Below, piece by piece: positions 16,318 through 25,177 of a stretch of 64,000 bases of DNA. The DNA is from JBKECP01 sp047974765. GTDB lineage: Bacteria > Pseudomonadota > Gammaproteobacteria > Pseudomonadales > Halieaceae. The stretch spans positions 1-64,000 of the forward strand of contig JBKECP010000046.1 of NCBI GenBank assembly GCA_047974765.1. Direction: 5' to 3'. The notes beneath the pieces are model-generated. The model was not told the origin of the DNA and did no database searches. It saw nothing but the letters and a program-made list of their open reading frames with translations. Made by a program: the position numbers and the translations under genes. Each line of letters opens with the position of its first letter. Position 1 is the first letter of the stretch.

Positions 16318-17880
16318 TTAGGAAGCAGAACCGTAGCTGTGTTCTACTACACGGCCGTAGTTAGCATCGGGGTTGGCGTCAAAGCTACGCTCCCAAGCTA
16401 CAAAGCCAATCATCGGTACGCCGGTGTTGACAAGTGGAGTACAGGCGAGAGGCGTGTCGCCGCCGTTAGCAACAAATGAGGCAGGGATATCAGCTGCTTC
16501 AGCATTAGTCGTTGCCGGGTTACAAACAGCCTGGTCCTTGGTGCTTGTAGCTTCAACCTTCAGCTCTGCCCAACCGTAAATAGCGCCATCGGGTACCGTT
16601 ACAGTAATGGCTTCAGCACTATCCAGAACAGGCTGGGTGCCCCATGTTACAACGTTAACCTCAGCGGGCAGTACGGTACGTACAGTTTCACCTGGCAGCT
16701 GAGGAGAAACTACCAGCTCGCCATCAGGCGTCGCCAGTGTTTGCTCTTCACGATCATAGACATCAAATGTTGCTGTCAGCGGAATATCGCGGTTATCACA
16801 AGCTCTTGCGGCCGGAGTCGTTCCACAGTGATCCGTTACGTCATCACCGTCATCAGGCCATGCATCCGTAGTGGTGTAGCTGGCGCTGTCAACATCTTCC
16901 AATGCGGCATAGTAGGCCAACAGGTCGATCATGGTGTACTGACCAGGAACCGTTACCACCCAGTCGGTACCTACGTTCAGGTCACCATTGGCAGACCAGT
17001 CGTTGATCACCGATACGCCACCCAGTACAGAACGCAACTCTTCATACTTGCCACGATCAGCAGTAACAGTTGGCGCACCACCGTCCAGGTCAGGGAAGTC
17101 AAAGCCCTGTAAATCACCCGAGTTAATACCACGCTCCTGGTTAGTGATGGATGGAGCGTCCAGGAAGTCAGCTACGTGAACACCATCGTTACCGAATTCC
17201 AGACCGGCATCGGCATCACGAACGAAGTAGGAAATTTTCAGCACGTTGCCGGAATCTTCGTAGTCAGTGAGTGCCAGCGTTTGAGTACCAGCTATGAAAC
17301 CATTGGTTTGCTCACTGCTGATAACACCTTTTTTGGTAGCAGTACCACCAGAGAAGAAGTTGGAGCGAACAGCTGTACAGTCAGCAGGAACACCATCTGC
17401 ATCGTGCAGAGCCGCAATAGCGATAGGCTGCTCTTCATCAACGGGCGTACCCATGGCGATCATTTCGATGTAACCCTCTTCCGCACCTACGCGGTAGATA
17501 CTGGGCATTTTGAAACGGCCATTGGTCATGGCAGGCGCTGTACAGGATTTGTCCTGGCTGGCCAGATAGATGTCATCGCCTTCGTTGTTCAGGAAGCCTG
17601 TCCAGGCGTCCTTCGGAGACATAACAATGTTAAAGTCGAGGGCGTCCATAGAGTCGGCGCCACGACGGAAACGCACTTTAACAACTTGTGTGCGATCAGA
17701 AGTATTGATCAGGTGGATACCAGTACCGAAACCTTCACGAACAGTGTAGTAAGGAACCAGTACCAGGTCGCCCAGGCTGTTCATGGCGCCGGAAGCAGCA
17801 GCCGTAGTTACACCCGAGTAGCCAGCAGTTGCAGCGGCAACGGCGGCAACCAGACCCAAAGGTTTGAAGTTCGTTTTCAT
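16318..17880 (-). CDS. Exported protein of unknown function, putatively abundant surface protein
   Basis: This 520-residue protein has a clear Sec signal peptide (MKTNFKPLGLVAAVAAATAG, continuing to TTAAASG) and an acidic, Thr/Val/Asp-rich mature part with no transmembrane segment. Six cysteines (DKSCTAP, PADCTAV, two in HCGTTPAARACDN, AVCNPA, LACTPL) could form three disulfides. I recognise no catalytic domain; LVPYYTVREGFGTGIHLINTSD and the C-terminal VPMIGFVAWERSFD look structural. It is monocistronic, with a near-consensus promoter and a strong terminator, suggesting high expression. It lies between the secretion genes and the glycan locus and could be a secreted substrate or a glycan acceptor (inference only). 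Confidence 0.7.
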   Translation of the reverse strand: MKTNFKPLGLVAAVAAATAGYSGVTTAAASGAMNSLGDLVLVPYYTVREGFGTGIHLINTSDRTQVVKVRFRRGADSMDALDFNIVMSPKDAWTGFLNNEGDDIYLASQDKSCTAPAMTNGRFKMPSIYRVGAEEGYIEMIAMGTPVDEEQPIAIAALHDADGVPADCTAVRSNFFSGGTATKKGVISSEQTNGFIAGTQTLALTDYEDSGNVLKISYFVRDADAGLEFGNDGVHVADFLDAPSITNQERGINSGDLQGFDFPDLDGGAPTVTADRGKYEELRSVLGGVSVINDWSANGDLNVGTDWVVTVPGQYTMIDLLAYYAALEDVDSASYTTTDAWPDDGDDVTDHCGTTPAARACDNRDIPLTATFDVYDREEQTLATPDGELVVSPQLPGETVRTVLPAEVNVVTWGTQPVLDSAEAITVTVPDGAIYGWAELKVEATSTKDQAVCNPATTNAEAADIPASFVANGGDTPLACTPLVNTGVPMIGFVAWERSFDANPDANYGRVVEHSYGSAS

Positions 17881-17941
17881 ATTAAGGAGACTCCTAATGT
17901 TTTACGTCACAACCAAAATTTTAGTACAGATTGCTAGCGCT

Positions 17942-17969
17942 ATTATTGCTAACCGCAGCCAGCTGTCAA
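17942..17969 (-). promoter_or_regulatory. Sigma-70-type promoter of the exported-protein gene
   Basis: On the minus strand there is a consensus -35 TTGACA (17969 to 17964), a 16-bp spacer and a -10 AATAAT (17947 to 17942). These lie 62 bp upstream of the start codon. The Shine-Dalgarno AGGAG ten bases before the ATG is part of a perfect palindrome AGGAGTCTCCT (17884-17894). Confidence 0.65.
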
Positions 17970-17980
17970 CCAATCAAACA

Positions 17981-18430
17981 CTATCTTGTAGCGCTGTACC
18001 ACCACTGACCATCAACATATAACCACTGTTCAATGATCGTCATGGGGACAGCACCACCTCGAAACGCCGCTTGAGAGGTCTGTTTGGCAGGTTTGGACAT
18101 GACCCTAACCGCCACACTCGCCACAGCTGCGCCGCCATCATAGTTAAGTATTTCAACCTCTGTCAACTCCCAGTCGAGCCCATAGGAAAAACCCTTAACA
18201 TACAATTGCATGGGAAAAACTCTTCTGAAGTTAGGTGTAGAAAATTCATAGAGCTTTTCATAATCCCTGCCTATGCGTGCCTGCCAGCGCGCCTGCACCC
18301 GCTGCTCAAGCGTCTGCGAGAATTCAGGTGTCATGGTTTTGGGGGCTCTGGGGCTTAGGCTGCAAGCCGTCAGCAAAGCTAGCGATATGCTCAAAAACAC
18401 CCATTTTGCCCAGTCATTTTTTTGTAACAT
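17981..18430 (-). CDS. Small lipoprotein of unknown function
   Basis: This 149-residue protein has a lipoprotein signal peptide (VFLSISLALLTACSLS; lipobox LTAC, lipidated Cys23). The mature part (RVQARWQARIGRDYEKLYEFSTPNFR, then VEILNYDGGAAVASVAVRV and IEQWLYVDGQWWYS) has the short-helix then curved-sheet pattern of NTF2-like domains; that fold is inferred by eye. It lies downstream of the type II secretion operon on the same strand and may be an accessory envelope protein. Confidence 0.7.
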   Translation of the reverse strand: MLQKNDWAKWVFLSISLALLTACSLSPRAPKTMTPEFSQTLEQRVQARWQARIGRDYEKLYEFSTPNFRRVFPMQLYVKGFSYGLDWELTEVEILNYDGGAAVASVAVRVMSKPAKQTSQAAFRGGAVPMTIIEQWLYVDGQWWYSATR

Positions 18431-18447
18431 ACTGATTTAAAACCCAT

Positions 18448-18693
18448 TTACTTAAGTTTAAGATAAGTGGCGCCAGTGCCAGGCAGCCCCTGTTTAAGAT
18501 TCAGACAAGCCTTGGGAGCGGATGAATATTTTTTGAAAAAAGACTTTTTCGATATGGCCGTTATTTGTTCCTGAAGCCCCCAAAAATGCTCACACCCGCC
18601 CGGCAAGTCTTCCCTGCAAAGCCATACAAAACCCTTACAGGTGCTGATTGTGAAAAATACCAACCAGAGTGAAGTGTGAAAAATTGCCAGCAT
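18448..18693 (-). CDS. Small ORF of doubtful coding status
   Basis: This 81-codon frame starts 10 bp after the gspD stop. It has a hydrophobic N-terminus (MLAIFHTSLWLVFFTIST) and then an ordinary mixed sequence with three cysteines. No Shine-Dalgarno precedes the ATG, and I recognise no family. The N-terminus could be a signal peptide, which keeps it listed. It may equally be non-coding leader of the lipoprotein gene. Confidence 0.25.
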   Translation of the reverse strand: MLAIFHTSLWLVFFTISTCKGFVWLCREDLPGGCEHFWGLQEQITAISKKSFFKKYSSAPKACLNLKQGLPGTGATYLKLK

Positions 18694-18702
18694 TTTGCGT
18701 GT

Positions 18703-20922
18703 TTAATCCGGGTTTTGAGGCGTTTTTTGCACCTCATCTTTCTCTTTTTCAGTCACTTCAGCAGCGGACAAGCCACCCTCTATCAATTCCATCTTGCGCA
18801 CCCGGGCACGCAGCTCTTTACTGATTTCATGCAAGTCTGAATCATTGGCGATGGCTCGGGGTGTAATAATAACAATCAGTTCTGTGCGGCGATTCTCATT
18901 ATTGGTACTGCCAAAAAGACCACCAACCAGCGGAATTCGATGCAAAACAGGAATACCTGAATCCGTCGCCGAAGCATTTTCACGGATCAGACCACCCAGC
19001 ACTACGGCCTGCCCTGAACGCACGGCTACGCGTGTCTTGATCTCACGTTCCAAAAATGTATTTTGACCGGTTGTTTCATCGGGAATACCAATATCCGTGA
19101 CAGACTGCTCAACATCCATAGTCACCAGACCGCCAGCATTTACTGAAGGCTTTACGGTCAGTTTTACACCGGTATCACGGTATGTGACATTTTGACTTTG
19201 ATAGTTTTCACTGTAGGTGGTGCTTTCAATCGGGATTTGATCACCCACATGGATATAGGCCTCGTTATTATCCAAAACCATAATTGAAGGAGTGGAGATC
19301 ACATTGACCAGCGAATCCTGCGACAAGGCATTGAGCACAGCACTGATATCACCCACCGAATTACTGATGGCATAGGAAAAACCAGAACCAATGGAAGGCC
19401 CGGAAGCACTGTTGGCCAACTGGCCAATACCGGAATAATCATTGCCAAAACCACCCTTGAAGGTCCATTCCAGGCCGTATCTTAGCTCTTCCGTCAACTG
19501 CACTTCCAAAATACTGGCTTCAATATGGACCTGGGTGGCAACCACATCCAGCTGCTCCAGGGCATCGACAATAATGTCGTATTGCTTGCCGGTCGCGTAG
19601 ACCATCAGTGCATTGTTTTCGTCATCCGCCACCACCCGCACATCCTCGATCTGTGCATCCTCGGAGTTCATCACTGTGGCAATACTGCTGGCCAGATTGC
19701 TGCTGCCTGTACTACCGGAACCAGAGCCACCAAAGGCGCTTTCTGAAGATGAAAAGGCGCTACTACCGCTGGTATCACCCAGCGACTCAGTATCCAGGCC
19801 CGGCGCCACACCGCCCTGACCAAAACTGGAGGAACTGCTGGAACTGCCACCAGAGGATGAATAGATGCTTTGCAACAACTGCGCCAGACGGGCAGCCGTG
19901 GTATTTTGGACCGGATAGACATAAAGACGTTTGGCAAAATTGGAATCCGGTGCGGCATCGAGCCGCTGTATCCACTGATCAACCGTATCCAGATAATGCG
20001 CCCGCGGTGTAATTACCAGCAGGCTGTTGAGCCGTTTAATCGGAATGATATTGACCATCTGGGAGATATTGCCGCCCTCACCACCCGGGCTGAGCATGCT
20101 GTTGAGTACCTGAGCGGTCTCTTCCACACCGCCATTTTCAAGCGGAAAAACACCGACAGACATCCCCTTGAGCAAGTCCACATCAAAGGTATTAATCATA
20201 TCTATCCAGCCGGCCAGTTGCGTCTGGGTGCCCGCCAGCATCAGCAGGTTGCGCATGTTGTCGATGCGAACAAAGGCGGCCGGATCAGCGACAGGCTTTA
20301 GAATCTCCGCCATATTGGATGCACTGACATGCTGCAGCGGCACAATAATCGTACTATAGCCACCACCGGGTGTCGTACCGCCACTCAGCTCAGGTGACAG
20401 GGTTAATCCCTGCTGGGAGCCAGTGATCAGATAGCGACCCTGCTCATCGCGCACCATCAGTACATTATTGGCCTTTAACAGAGACTCAAGGACTTGCAAC
20501 AGCTGGTCCCGGGGAATGGGTGTGCGCGAACGCAGGGTGATTTTTCCCTGCACGGGATGATCGACGATATAATCCAGCGCGAGAATATCGCCCATAATGG
20601 CGTGCAGCACCTCACCTAAAGGTGCCTCTTCAAAATTGAGTGAAACGGCATCGCCTATCAATTTGACAGGCTCAGGTGCTCGCAGTGGCTTGAACTGGCG
20701 GTCGCTGCCACGATAGAACACGGGCTCGACACGGTCGCGTTCCTGCATCTGCTTTTGTGCCAGCTCACTGGCAGAGCGGGACACCCCCGTATCAGCCGAA
20801 GCGGCTTCCTCGGCCTCAGACAACTCTGCCGGAGAACCTTTGTACTGGTTTTCAAACAGCGCACAGCCGCCCAGTAAAACCATCGCCAGCAGCGGACTGC
20901 TGAGCCGCACTCGTTGCCACAT
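18703..20922 (-). CDS. gspD: Type II secretion secretin GspD (XpsD-like)
   Basis: GspD is the outer-membrane channel of the type II secretion system. The lipoprotein-type N-terminus ends LLGGC, giving a lipidated secretin that may need no pilotin (inference). Domains in order are an N0 domain (VSLNFEEAPLGEVLHAIMGDI), repeated N1-N3 domains (VPLQHVSASNMAEILKP; VYPVQNTTAARLAQLLQSI), and the secretin core (VEASILEV-type start, VISTPSIMVLDNNEA, VLGGLIRE). A Ser/Gly-rich insertion of about 60 residues interrupts N3. I chose the ATG at 20922, which has AAGGA at ideal spacing; GTG 20943 is an alternative. It is the last secretion gene of the operon, as in the Xps order. Confidence 0.93.
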   Translation of the reverse strand: MWQRVRLSSPLLAMVLLGGCALFENQYKGSPAELSEAEEAASADTGVSRSASELAQKQMQERDRVEPVFYRGSDRQFKPLRAPEPVKLIGDAVSLNFEEAPLGEVLHAIMGDILALDYIVDHPVQGKITLRSRTPIPRDQLLQVLESLLKANNVLMVRDEQGRYLITGSQQGLTLSPELSGGTTPGGGYSTIIVPLQHVSASNMAEILKPVADPAAFVRIDNMRNLLMLAGTQTQLAGWIDMINTFDVDLLKGMSVGVFPLENGGVEETAQVLNSMLSPGGEGGNISQMVNIIPIKRLNSLLVITPRAHYLDTVDQWIQRLDAAPDSNFAKRLYVYPVQNTTAARLAQLLQSIYSSSGGSSSSSSSFGQGGVAPGLDTESLGDTSGSSAFSSSESAFGGSGSGSTGSSNLASSIATVMNSEDAQIEDVRVVADDENNALMVYATGKQYDIIVDALEQLDVVATQVHIEASILEVQLTEELRYGLEWTFKGGFGNDYSGIGQLANSASGPSIGSGFSYAISNSVGDISAVLNALSQDSLVNVISTPSIMVLDNNEAYIHVGDQIPIESTTYSENYQSQNVTYRDTGVKLTVKPSVNAGGLVTMDVEQSVTDIGIPDETTGQNTFLEREIKTRVAVRSGQAVVLGGLIRENASATDSGIPVLHRIPLVGGLFGSTNNENRRTELIVIITPRAIANDSDLHEISKELRARVRKMELIEGGLSAAEVTEKEKDEVQKTPQNPD

Positions 20923-20946
20923 CCCATCCATTCCTTGTTTCACTTA

Positions 20947-21660
20947 TTAAAGAGCTCCCAATACCAGCCCACGCGGCGCTTCTTTCTGCTTTTTTTCAGA
21001 CTCTGGTCTGGCAGGAGCTTCTGTATTACTGCGCCCCTTATCATCAGCAGCATCTTTTATGTCCGGTCTTGCTGCATTTTCCACTGTAGAAGATGCCGAC
21101 GGTTTGCTGATACCAATAGCTGAGCGCTGCAATGTCAAAGACCAGTCGTTTTTACCATTGTTCATAATGGCTTCATTTTCACCCACTTTCTGCAAAGTCC
21201 AGCCATCGAGTTCATCACCGACATAAAGCCTTAACTGTTTGCTTTGCTTGCCTGATTTCAGGGCAATGATGCCTTGCTGAGCGCCTACACCAAACACGCC
21301 AACCAGCTTCAACTTGGGCTTGCTGGTTTTGGCTTTATCCTCTTTTTCAGGCTGATTGGCCGCGACTTCCTGTGCCTGCTCAGGCTTGCGACCTTCAAAA
21401 AACAGGGGGCGCTCACGCAGCGCCTCGCTCTGGCCTTCATTCACGGACGTTCTTGCATCAAGTGCCGACAGGCGCAAAGACTCCGGGGCGGGCATTACCG
21501 GCTCCGGATCAGGCACAAACATTAGCTGCGCAGCGCTAACGAACAACTGAGTCAACAGCAGCAGCAACAGGCATACCACCAGCAGTTCCAGCCTGCGCTG
21601 ACTGCGCAATGGCTCTACCTGTATGCCATAGCGCTCCTTCAGGGAAACAATAAGGTTCAT
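20947..21660 (-). CDS. gspC: Type II secretion protein GspC-like (XpsN position)
   Basis: This is the inner-membrane clamp that links the secretin to the cytoplasmic platform. The 237 residues comprise a short cytosolic N-terminus, one transmembrane helix (LELLVVCLLLLLLTQLFVSA), and a linker. A homology-region domain (LKLVGVFGVGAQQGIIALKS, then LYVGDELDGWTLQKVGENEA) follows, then a Lys/Glu/Pro-rich tail. No PDZ domain is seen. The start overlaps gspM by 4 bp, and the stop lies just before gspD, the place of XpsN in Xanthomonas. Confidence 0.8.
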   Translation of the reverse strand: MNLIVSLKERYGIQVEPLRSQRRLELLVVCLLLLLLTQLFVSAAQLMFVPDPEPVMPAPESLRLSALDARTSVNEGQSEALRERPLFFEGRKPEQAQEVAANQPEKEDKAKTSKPKLKLVGVFGVGAQQGIIALKSGKQSKQLRLYVGDELDGWTLQKVGENEAIMNNGKNDWSLTLQRSAIGISKPSASSTVENAARPDIKDAADDKGRSNTEAPARPESEKKQKEAPRGLVLGAL

Positions 21661-22220
21661 TCGGCCTGTCTCAACGCAAGTATCTGAAGAGACACGGTGA
21701 TCTGCTGTGGTTCACGATTGCGCGAAGCTCCCCGGCGACTCGGATGGATGTCCATTGCTTCAACCATCAACAGAGGCCGATAGCCATGCAGGGCTGACAG
21801 TGCCAGATCCAGTGCCGTCAGTGAGCCGGTCGCCGTTACTTTAACCGGCAAATGCTCCAGACCATTTTCAGTGGATGAAGACAGAATCTGACTGCTGCTG
21901 ATATTCATCCCCGCTTCAGTAAAAATGTCACGCACCCCTTTTTGCAGGGATGTTGCAACAGAGGCGCGATCTTCTGCCTGAGGATAGACCAGAGCCAGCA
22001 CCTGGGCATCCACACGTCCGGCCTGAGCAGCCAGCAGTTCCGCCTGTTCACGCAGGCCCATCAGGCGAGCCACACGCGGCTCAAGACGATCAATCTCACC
22101 CTGATAATTACTGCGCATAGCCAATAAATTCAACAGCAACATCAGTACCAGCAACAATGGCAGTGCCAGTGTCAGACCGATCAACAGAGCGGCACGAGGG
22201 TGGTCCCGAAACCAGCTCAC
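21657..22220 (-). CDS. gspM: Type II secretion protein GspM (T2SSM_b type)
   Basis: This is an inner-membrane platform component that partners GspL. The 187 residues have a transmembrane helix near the N-terminus (AALLIGLTLALPLLLVLMLLL), a coiled-coil stretch and a ferredoxin-like periplasmic domain (LPVKVTATGSLTALDLALSALH). It resembles the Xanthomonas-type GspM rather than the E. coli type. It overlaps gspL upstream and gspC downstream by 4 bp each, so translation is coupled. Confidence 0.82.
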   Translation of the reverse strand: MSWFRDHPRAALLIGLTLALPLLLVLMLLLNLLAMRSNYQGEIDRLEPRVARLMGLREQAELLAAQAGRVDAQVLALVYPQAEDRASVATSLQKGVRDIFTEAGMNISSSQILSSSTENGLEHLPVKVTATGSLTALDLALSALHGYRPLLMVEAMDIHPSRRGASRNREPQQITVSLQILALRQAE

Positions 22221-23242
22221 AAGGCATCACCTGTCTGTACGCGGATGTTAACAAAGAACTGCTCCAAGCCCTCTCTGCCAATACGGGTAATACCACCCTC
22301 ATCGGCCGACACTTCGGCAAAAGCCGGTACCGAAGTCAGCTTTTCCATTACTGCGGCAGCATCGCGCGCGCGCCCACGCAGGCGCACTTCATCTGCCCGC
22401 ATGGAAAACTGGGCTATATAGGTGTCGTCACCCAGGAGCTGAGTCAGCCGGGCAAGTTCTATATGAGGATTGGGATATCGCTGCGAAACGGCCCGCACAG
22501 CGGCAATGGTCTGGTTGGCACCAGAAACCAGTTCGCGGTCTGTTGAGACTACCCGCGTATCAGCCATAACCGTATTGGCCAGATGTTGATACTGCTTCAT
22601 TTGCAGGTATTTAGTCCCCGCAGCAATCAGCGCCGACAACACTACAATACCCAGCACCGATACCAATAACAGTCCCATGCGCTGCAAGCGCCGTTTATAG
22701 CGTTGCAGGCGTTTTTGTTCGCCAAAGCCACGCAACACTACCGGCACCTCATCCTGCACCGCCCAGACTTCACGTGCATTGATATCAGTAATTTGCCATT
22801 GCTGATCAAGATAACGCATTGTTGCACTGAGAGAGGCGATGGCCAGCAGCACGTCAACACCCTGTTCATCGCGCTGGGCCAACGCCCAGCCAAATGCCGT
22901 ATCAGCTGTCGGAAAAGGGCTGTTACTGCTGACCTCCAGTGACATCACCGCATCGAGTTCAGCCTCTGCCGCCCGGGGAATACGCAGGTGCTTGAACAGC
23001 ACCAGCTCCTGAGGCAGCGCAACAGCCTGACATTCAGCATAACCGGCAGGTACAGTATGGCCTGCATGGTAATACTGGCTGCCCTGCTCGTCACAAAGCC
23101 TGACCACTTCATCCAGGCGCTCGCGCACAGGCGAACGATCACCCAGCAGAAACTGAGCCCAGGCTTGCTTCCAATAGTGGCCAATGTGCCTGACATCAAA
23201 GCCGAATAGCTGCCATTGGCTGACATTGTTCGTCTGACTCAA
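22217..23242 (-). CDS. gspL: Type II secretion protein GspL (PilM/PilN-like)
   Basis: GspL anchors the GspE ATPase at the inner membrane. The 341-residue protein has a shortened actin-like cytoplasmic part (SQWQLFGFDVRHIGHYWKQA; ELDAVMSLEVSSNSPFP), then a transmembrane helix (LLLVSVLGIVVLSALIAAG). A periplasmic PilN-like domain follows (PNPHIELARLTQLLGDDTYI; VRLRGRARDAAAVMEKL). The division into these parts matches GspL of Xps-type systems. It overlaps gspM by 4 bp and follows gspK by 14 bp. Confidence 0.85.
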   Translation of the reverse strand: MSQTNNVSQWQLFGFDVRHIGHYWKQAWAQFLLGDRSPVRERLDEVVRLCDEQGSQYYHAGHTVPAGYAECQAVALPQELVLFKHLRIPRAAEAELDAVMSLEVSSNSPFPTADTAFGWALAQRDEQGVDVLLAIASLSATMRYLDQQWQITDINAREVWAVQDEVPVVLRGFGEQKRLQRYKRRLQRMGLLLVSVLGIVVLSALIAAGTKYLQMKQYQHLANTVMADTRVVSTDRELVSGANQTIAAVRAVSQRYPNPHIELARLTQLLGDDTYIAQFSMRADEVRLRGRARDAAAVMEKLTSVPAFAEVSADEGGITRIGREGLEQFFVNIRVQTGDAL

Positions 23243-23256
23243 AATCAGGCCTCAAT

Positions 23257-24126
23257 TTAAGGGTTTGATCGACGTCCGGTGCTGGCAACAACACGCGGCG
23301 CTTCAATTCTAATACTGTGCCAGGGCAGACCGGAATCCGAGCCCGGAGAAATTTTTAACCAGCGCCGACGCAACCAGCGCTGACCGTTGTACTCTATCAC
23401 GGCATCCACTCGCAGCAGGGTGGAATCCTGTAAATTTCGTGAACCGGTACCACCCTCTGCATCCGCACCGTCATCTGTTCCGAGCTGTAACTCTCCCCCC
23501 ACTTGCAGTGCGTCAATCACCGCCGCAGGCGACACGCCACCAACCCGGCCTACTGAACTGCCAGGTACCGGAACAATATCATCCGTAATGGCATCCAGCA
23601 GCACCCGGCTAAAACCAGGCAGCTGCAATAAATCTTCCTGCGTAGCCAGCACCACCGAAGTGGATTGCTGTGCTGTCGATCGGCGGGATGAGCGCAACTT
23701 TACCATAGTCTCGGCCAAAGCCTGCGCCCGCGCATCTGACAGACCACCACGATGAACAAACAGCGCAGCCAATAAACGCGGTGGTGCAGAAAAAACATCG
23801 ATCAATAAGGAAGCGGGTCGAATACTGACCTGAACCGCCATATCACCCAACTGGAAGCGACCACTGTTGGGCAGGGCGCTGTCTCTATCTGCCCGTTTGA
23901 CACCAGCCGACAGAAAGCGATCCATCATCAGCTGGATGGCGCCATCACCCGCAGCGGCTACTTTCGCCCGCGCAACATGAATCTGTGCCAGCTGGGTATC
24001 AACCCGGCTATGGGCAACAATCCCCGCCACCAATAACGACATGGCTGCCAAAAACCACATAACCACAGCAAGTGCCACACCACGCTGCCTGTCAGGCAGA
24101 CGTTGCAGCGATAATAAATATTCCAT
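23257..24126 (-). CDS. gspK: Type II secretion minor pseudopilin GspK
   Basis: GspK is the large minor pseudopilin that caps the pseudopilus. The prepilin-type N-terminus is QRGVALAVVMWFLAAMSLLV; as usual for GspK, position +5 is not Glu. The helical insertion domain with EDLLQLPGFSRVLLDAITDD follows. I take the ATG at 24126, which shares one base with the gspJ stop (TGATG), rather than the longer open frame to 24159. The mature length suits the family. Confidence 0.87.
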   Translation of the reverse strand: MEYLLSLQRLPDRQRGVALAVVMWFLAAMSLLVAGIVAHSRVDTQLAQIHVARAKVAAAGDGAIQLMMDRFLSAGVKRADRDSALPNSGRFQLGDMAVQVSIRPASLLIDVFSAPPRLLAALFVHRGGLSDARAQALAETMVKLRSSRRSTAQQSTSVVLATQEDLLQLPGFSRVLLDAITDDIVPVPGSSVGRVGGVSPAAVIDALQVGGELQLGTDDGADAEGGTGSRNLQDSTLLRVDAVIEYNGQRWLRRRWLKISPGSDSGLPWHSIRIEAPRVVASTGRRSNP

Positions 24127-24743
24127 CAGCGCAGCACTTCCATAATGAGGTCCGGCCAATAGCGATCGCGGGTTTTAATGCGCACCCGCACCAGCGCAGG
24201 AATGACGCCCTGATCGATAGTTGTCGTCCAATTGCTGGCAAATGAGATCTTATAAGCCAGCGAGAATTCCTCAATATTGGCCACCAGTCGCCGCGAGGGC
24301 TTACCATCCCAGCTCAGATCAAAGGTGGTTGTGGCGCCATCCTGCCACTGCAAAACAAGATCACTTCCCTGCTGAATGACTCGCAGCAGGTGTTTACCGC
24401 CATAGGATTCGCCAAATTTGATCGTCGCCCGCCACACCATAGCGTTTGCAGTCCCACTGAAATAGGCAGACTCTTCGGACGCACCGCCCAGACTCAGGCC
24501 ACCCTGGGAGCTGTAACCCAAAGCAGCAGACTCAAACTGTGTCCGCAAAAAACTGCTGACTGTACGCAGCTCGTCGACCCGTTGCGTTGCGCGTTCGAGG
24601 CTGACCTGAGTATTGCCAAAAGTCCGCAGGGCAGCCACTGTAGCCACCAGAATCAACGACAATACCGTTAGCGCAACCATCACCTCAACAAGGGTAAAAC
24701 CACGACATGGCTGTACAAACTGACGACCGTGAAACCTGCTCAT
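24126..24743 (-). CDS. gspJ: Type II secretion minor pseudopilin GspJ
   Basis: This 205-residue prepilin-like protein has the processing site CRG|FTLVEVMVALTVLSL with the expected Gly(-1), Phe(+1) and Glu(+5). The C-terminal part (FSLAYKISFASNWTT; IPALVRVRIKTRD) fits the GspJ beta-domain. It forms the pseudopilus tip with GspI and GspK. It overlaps gspI by 4 bp. Confidence 0.88.
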   Translation of the reverse strand: MSRFHGRQFVQPCRGFTLVEVMVALTVLSLILVATVAALRTFGNTQVSLERATQRVDELRTVSSFLRTQFESAALGYSSQGGLSLGGASEESAYFSGTANAMVWRATIKFGESYGGKHLLRVIQQGSDLVLQWQDGATTTFDLSWDGKPSRRLVANIEEFSLAYKISFASNWTTTIDQGVIPALVRVRIKTRDRYWPDLIMEVLR

Positions 24744-25177
24744 TCAGATTGCCGCCCTTCCACAACCGAATTCAATACCACCTGCCGGTCACGATTGCCA
24801 TCACGCCAACTGACAACAACTTCAATAGCCTGCAACTGCCCTTTCTGCAACAGGGAGTCACTCAATTCCAGCGGCCTGGTCTGGGCCTGCCAGCGAAAAC
24901 CGCCTTCGGTCTCACCACTGAGACTGCGGCCGCCCACGGGCACCTGAACGGAGTCAGCTATCAGTGAGCGCGCCAACTCAACAGCATAGGCATAGCGTTC
25001 ATCCGTGCGTACATTGCGCGTGGCACCGCCAACGGCCTGGTAAAGCACACCCAACGAAAGCCCAAGAATGGAGATGGCCACCAGCATCTCCAGCAGAGAA
25101 AAACCGCGCTGTTGTCTGGCAGACCGCGGTTTATAACGAATCTGTTGCCAAACAGACAGCCATTTATTGCACCGCAT
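24740..25177 (-). CDS. gspI: Type II secretion minor pseudopilin GspI
   Basis: This minor pseudopilin has a long basic leader and the cleavage site QRG|FSLLEMLVAISILGL (Phe+1, Glu+5). The rest (RSLIADSVQVPVGGRS; GGFRWQAQTRPLE; VVSWRDGNRDR) follows the GspI pattern. The ATG at 25177 has AGGA upstream and overlaps the gspH end; the frame extends to a GTG at 25198 without support. It nucleates the pseudopilus tip. Confidence 0.88.
   Translation of the reverse strand: MRCNKWLSVWQQIRYKPRSARQQRGFSLLEMLVAISILGLSLGVLYQAVGGATRNVRTDERYAYAVELARSLIADSVQVPVGGRSLSGETEGGFRWQAQTRPLELSDSLLQKGQLQAIEVVVSWRDGNRDRQVVLNSVVEGRQSE

Noticed and set aside
17884..17894. Palindrome AGGAGTCTCCT as a Shine-Dalgarno-sequestering hairpin
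   Set aside because: A one-base loop cannot form a stable hairpin; kept only as a note.
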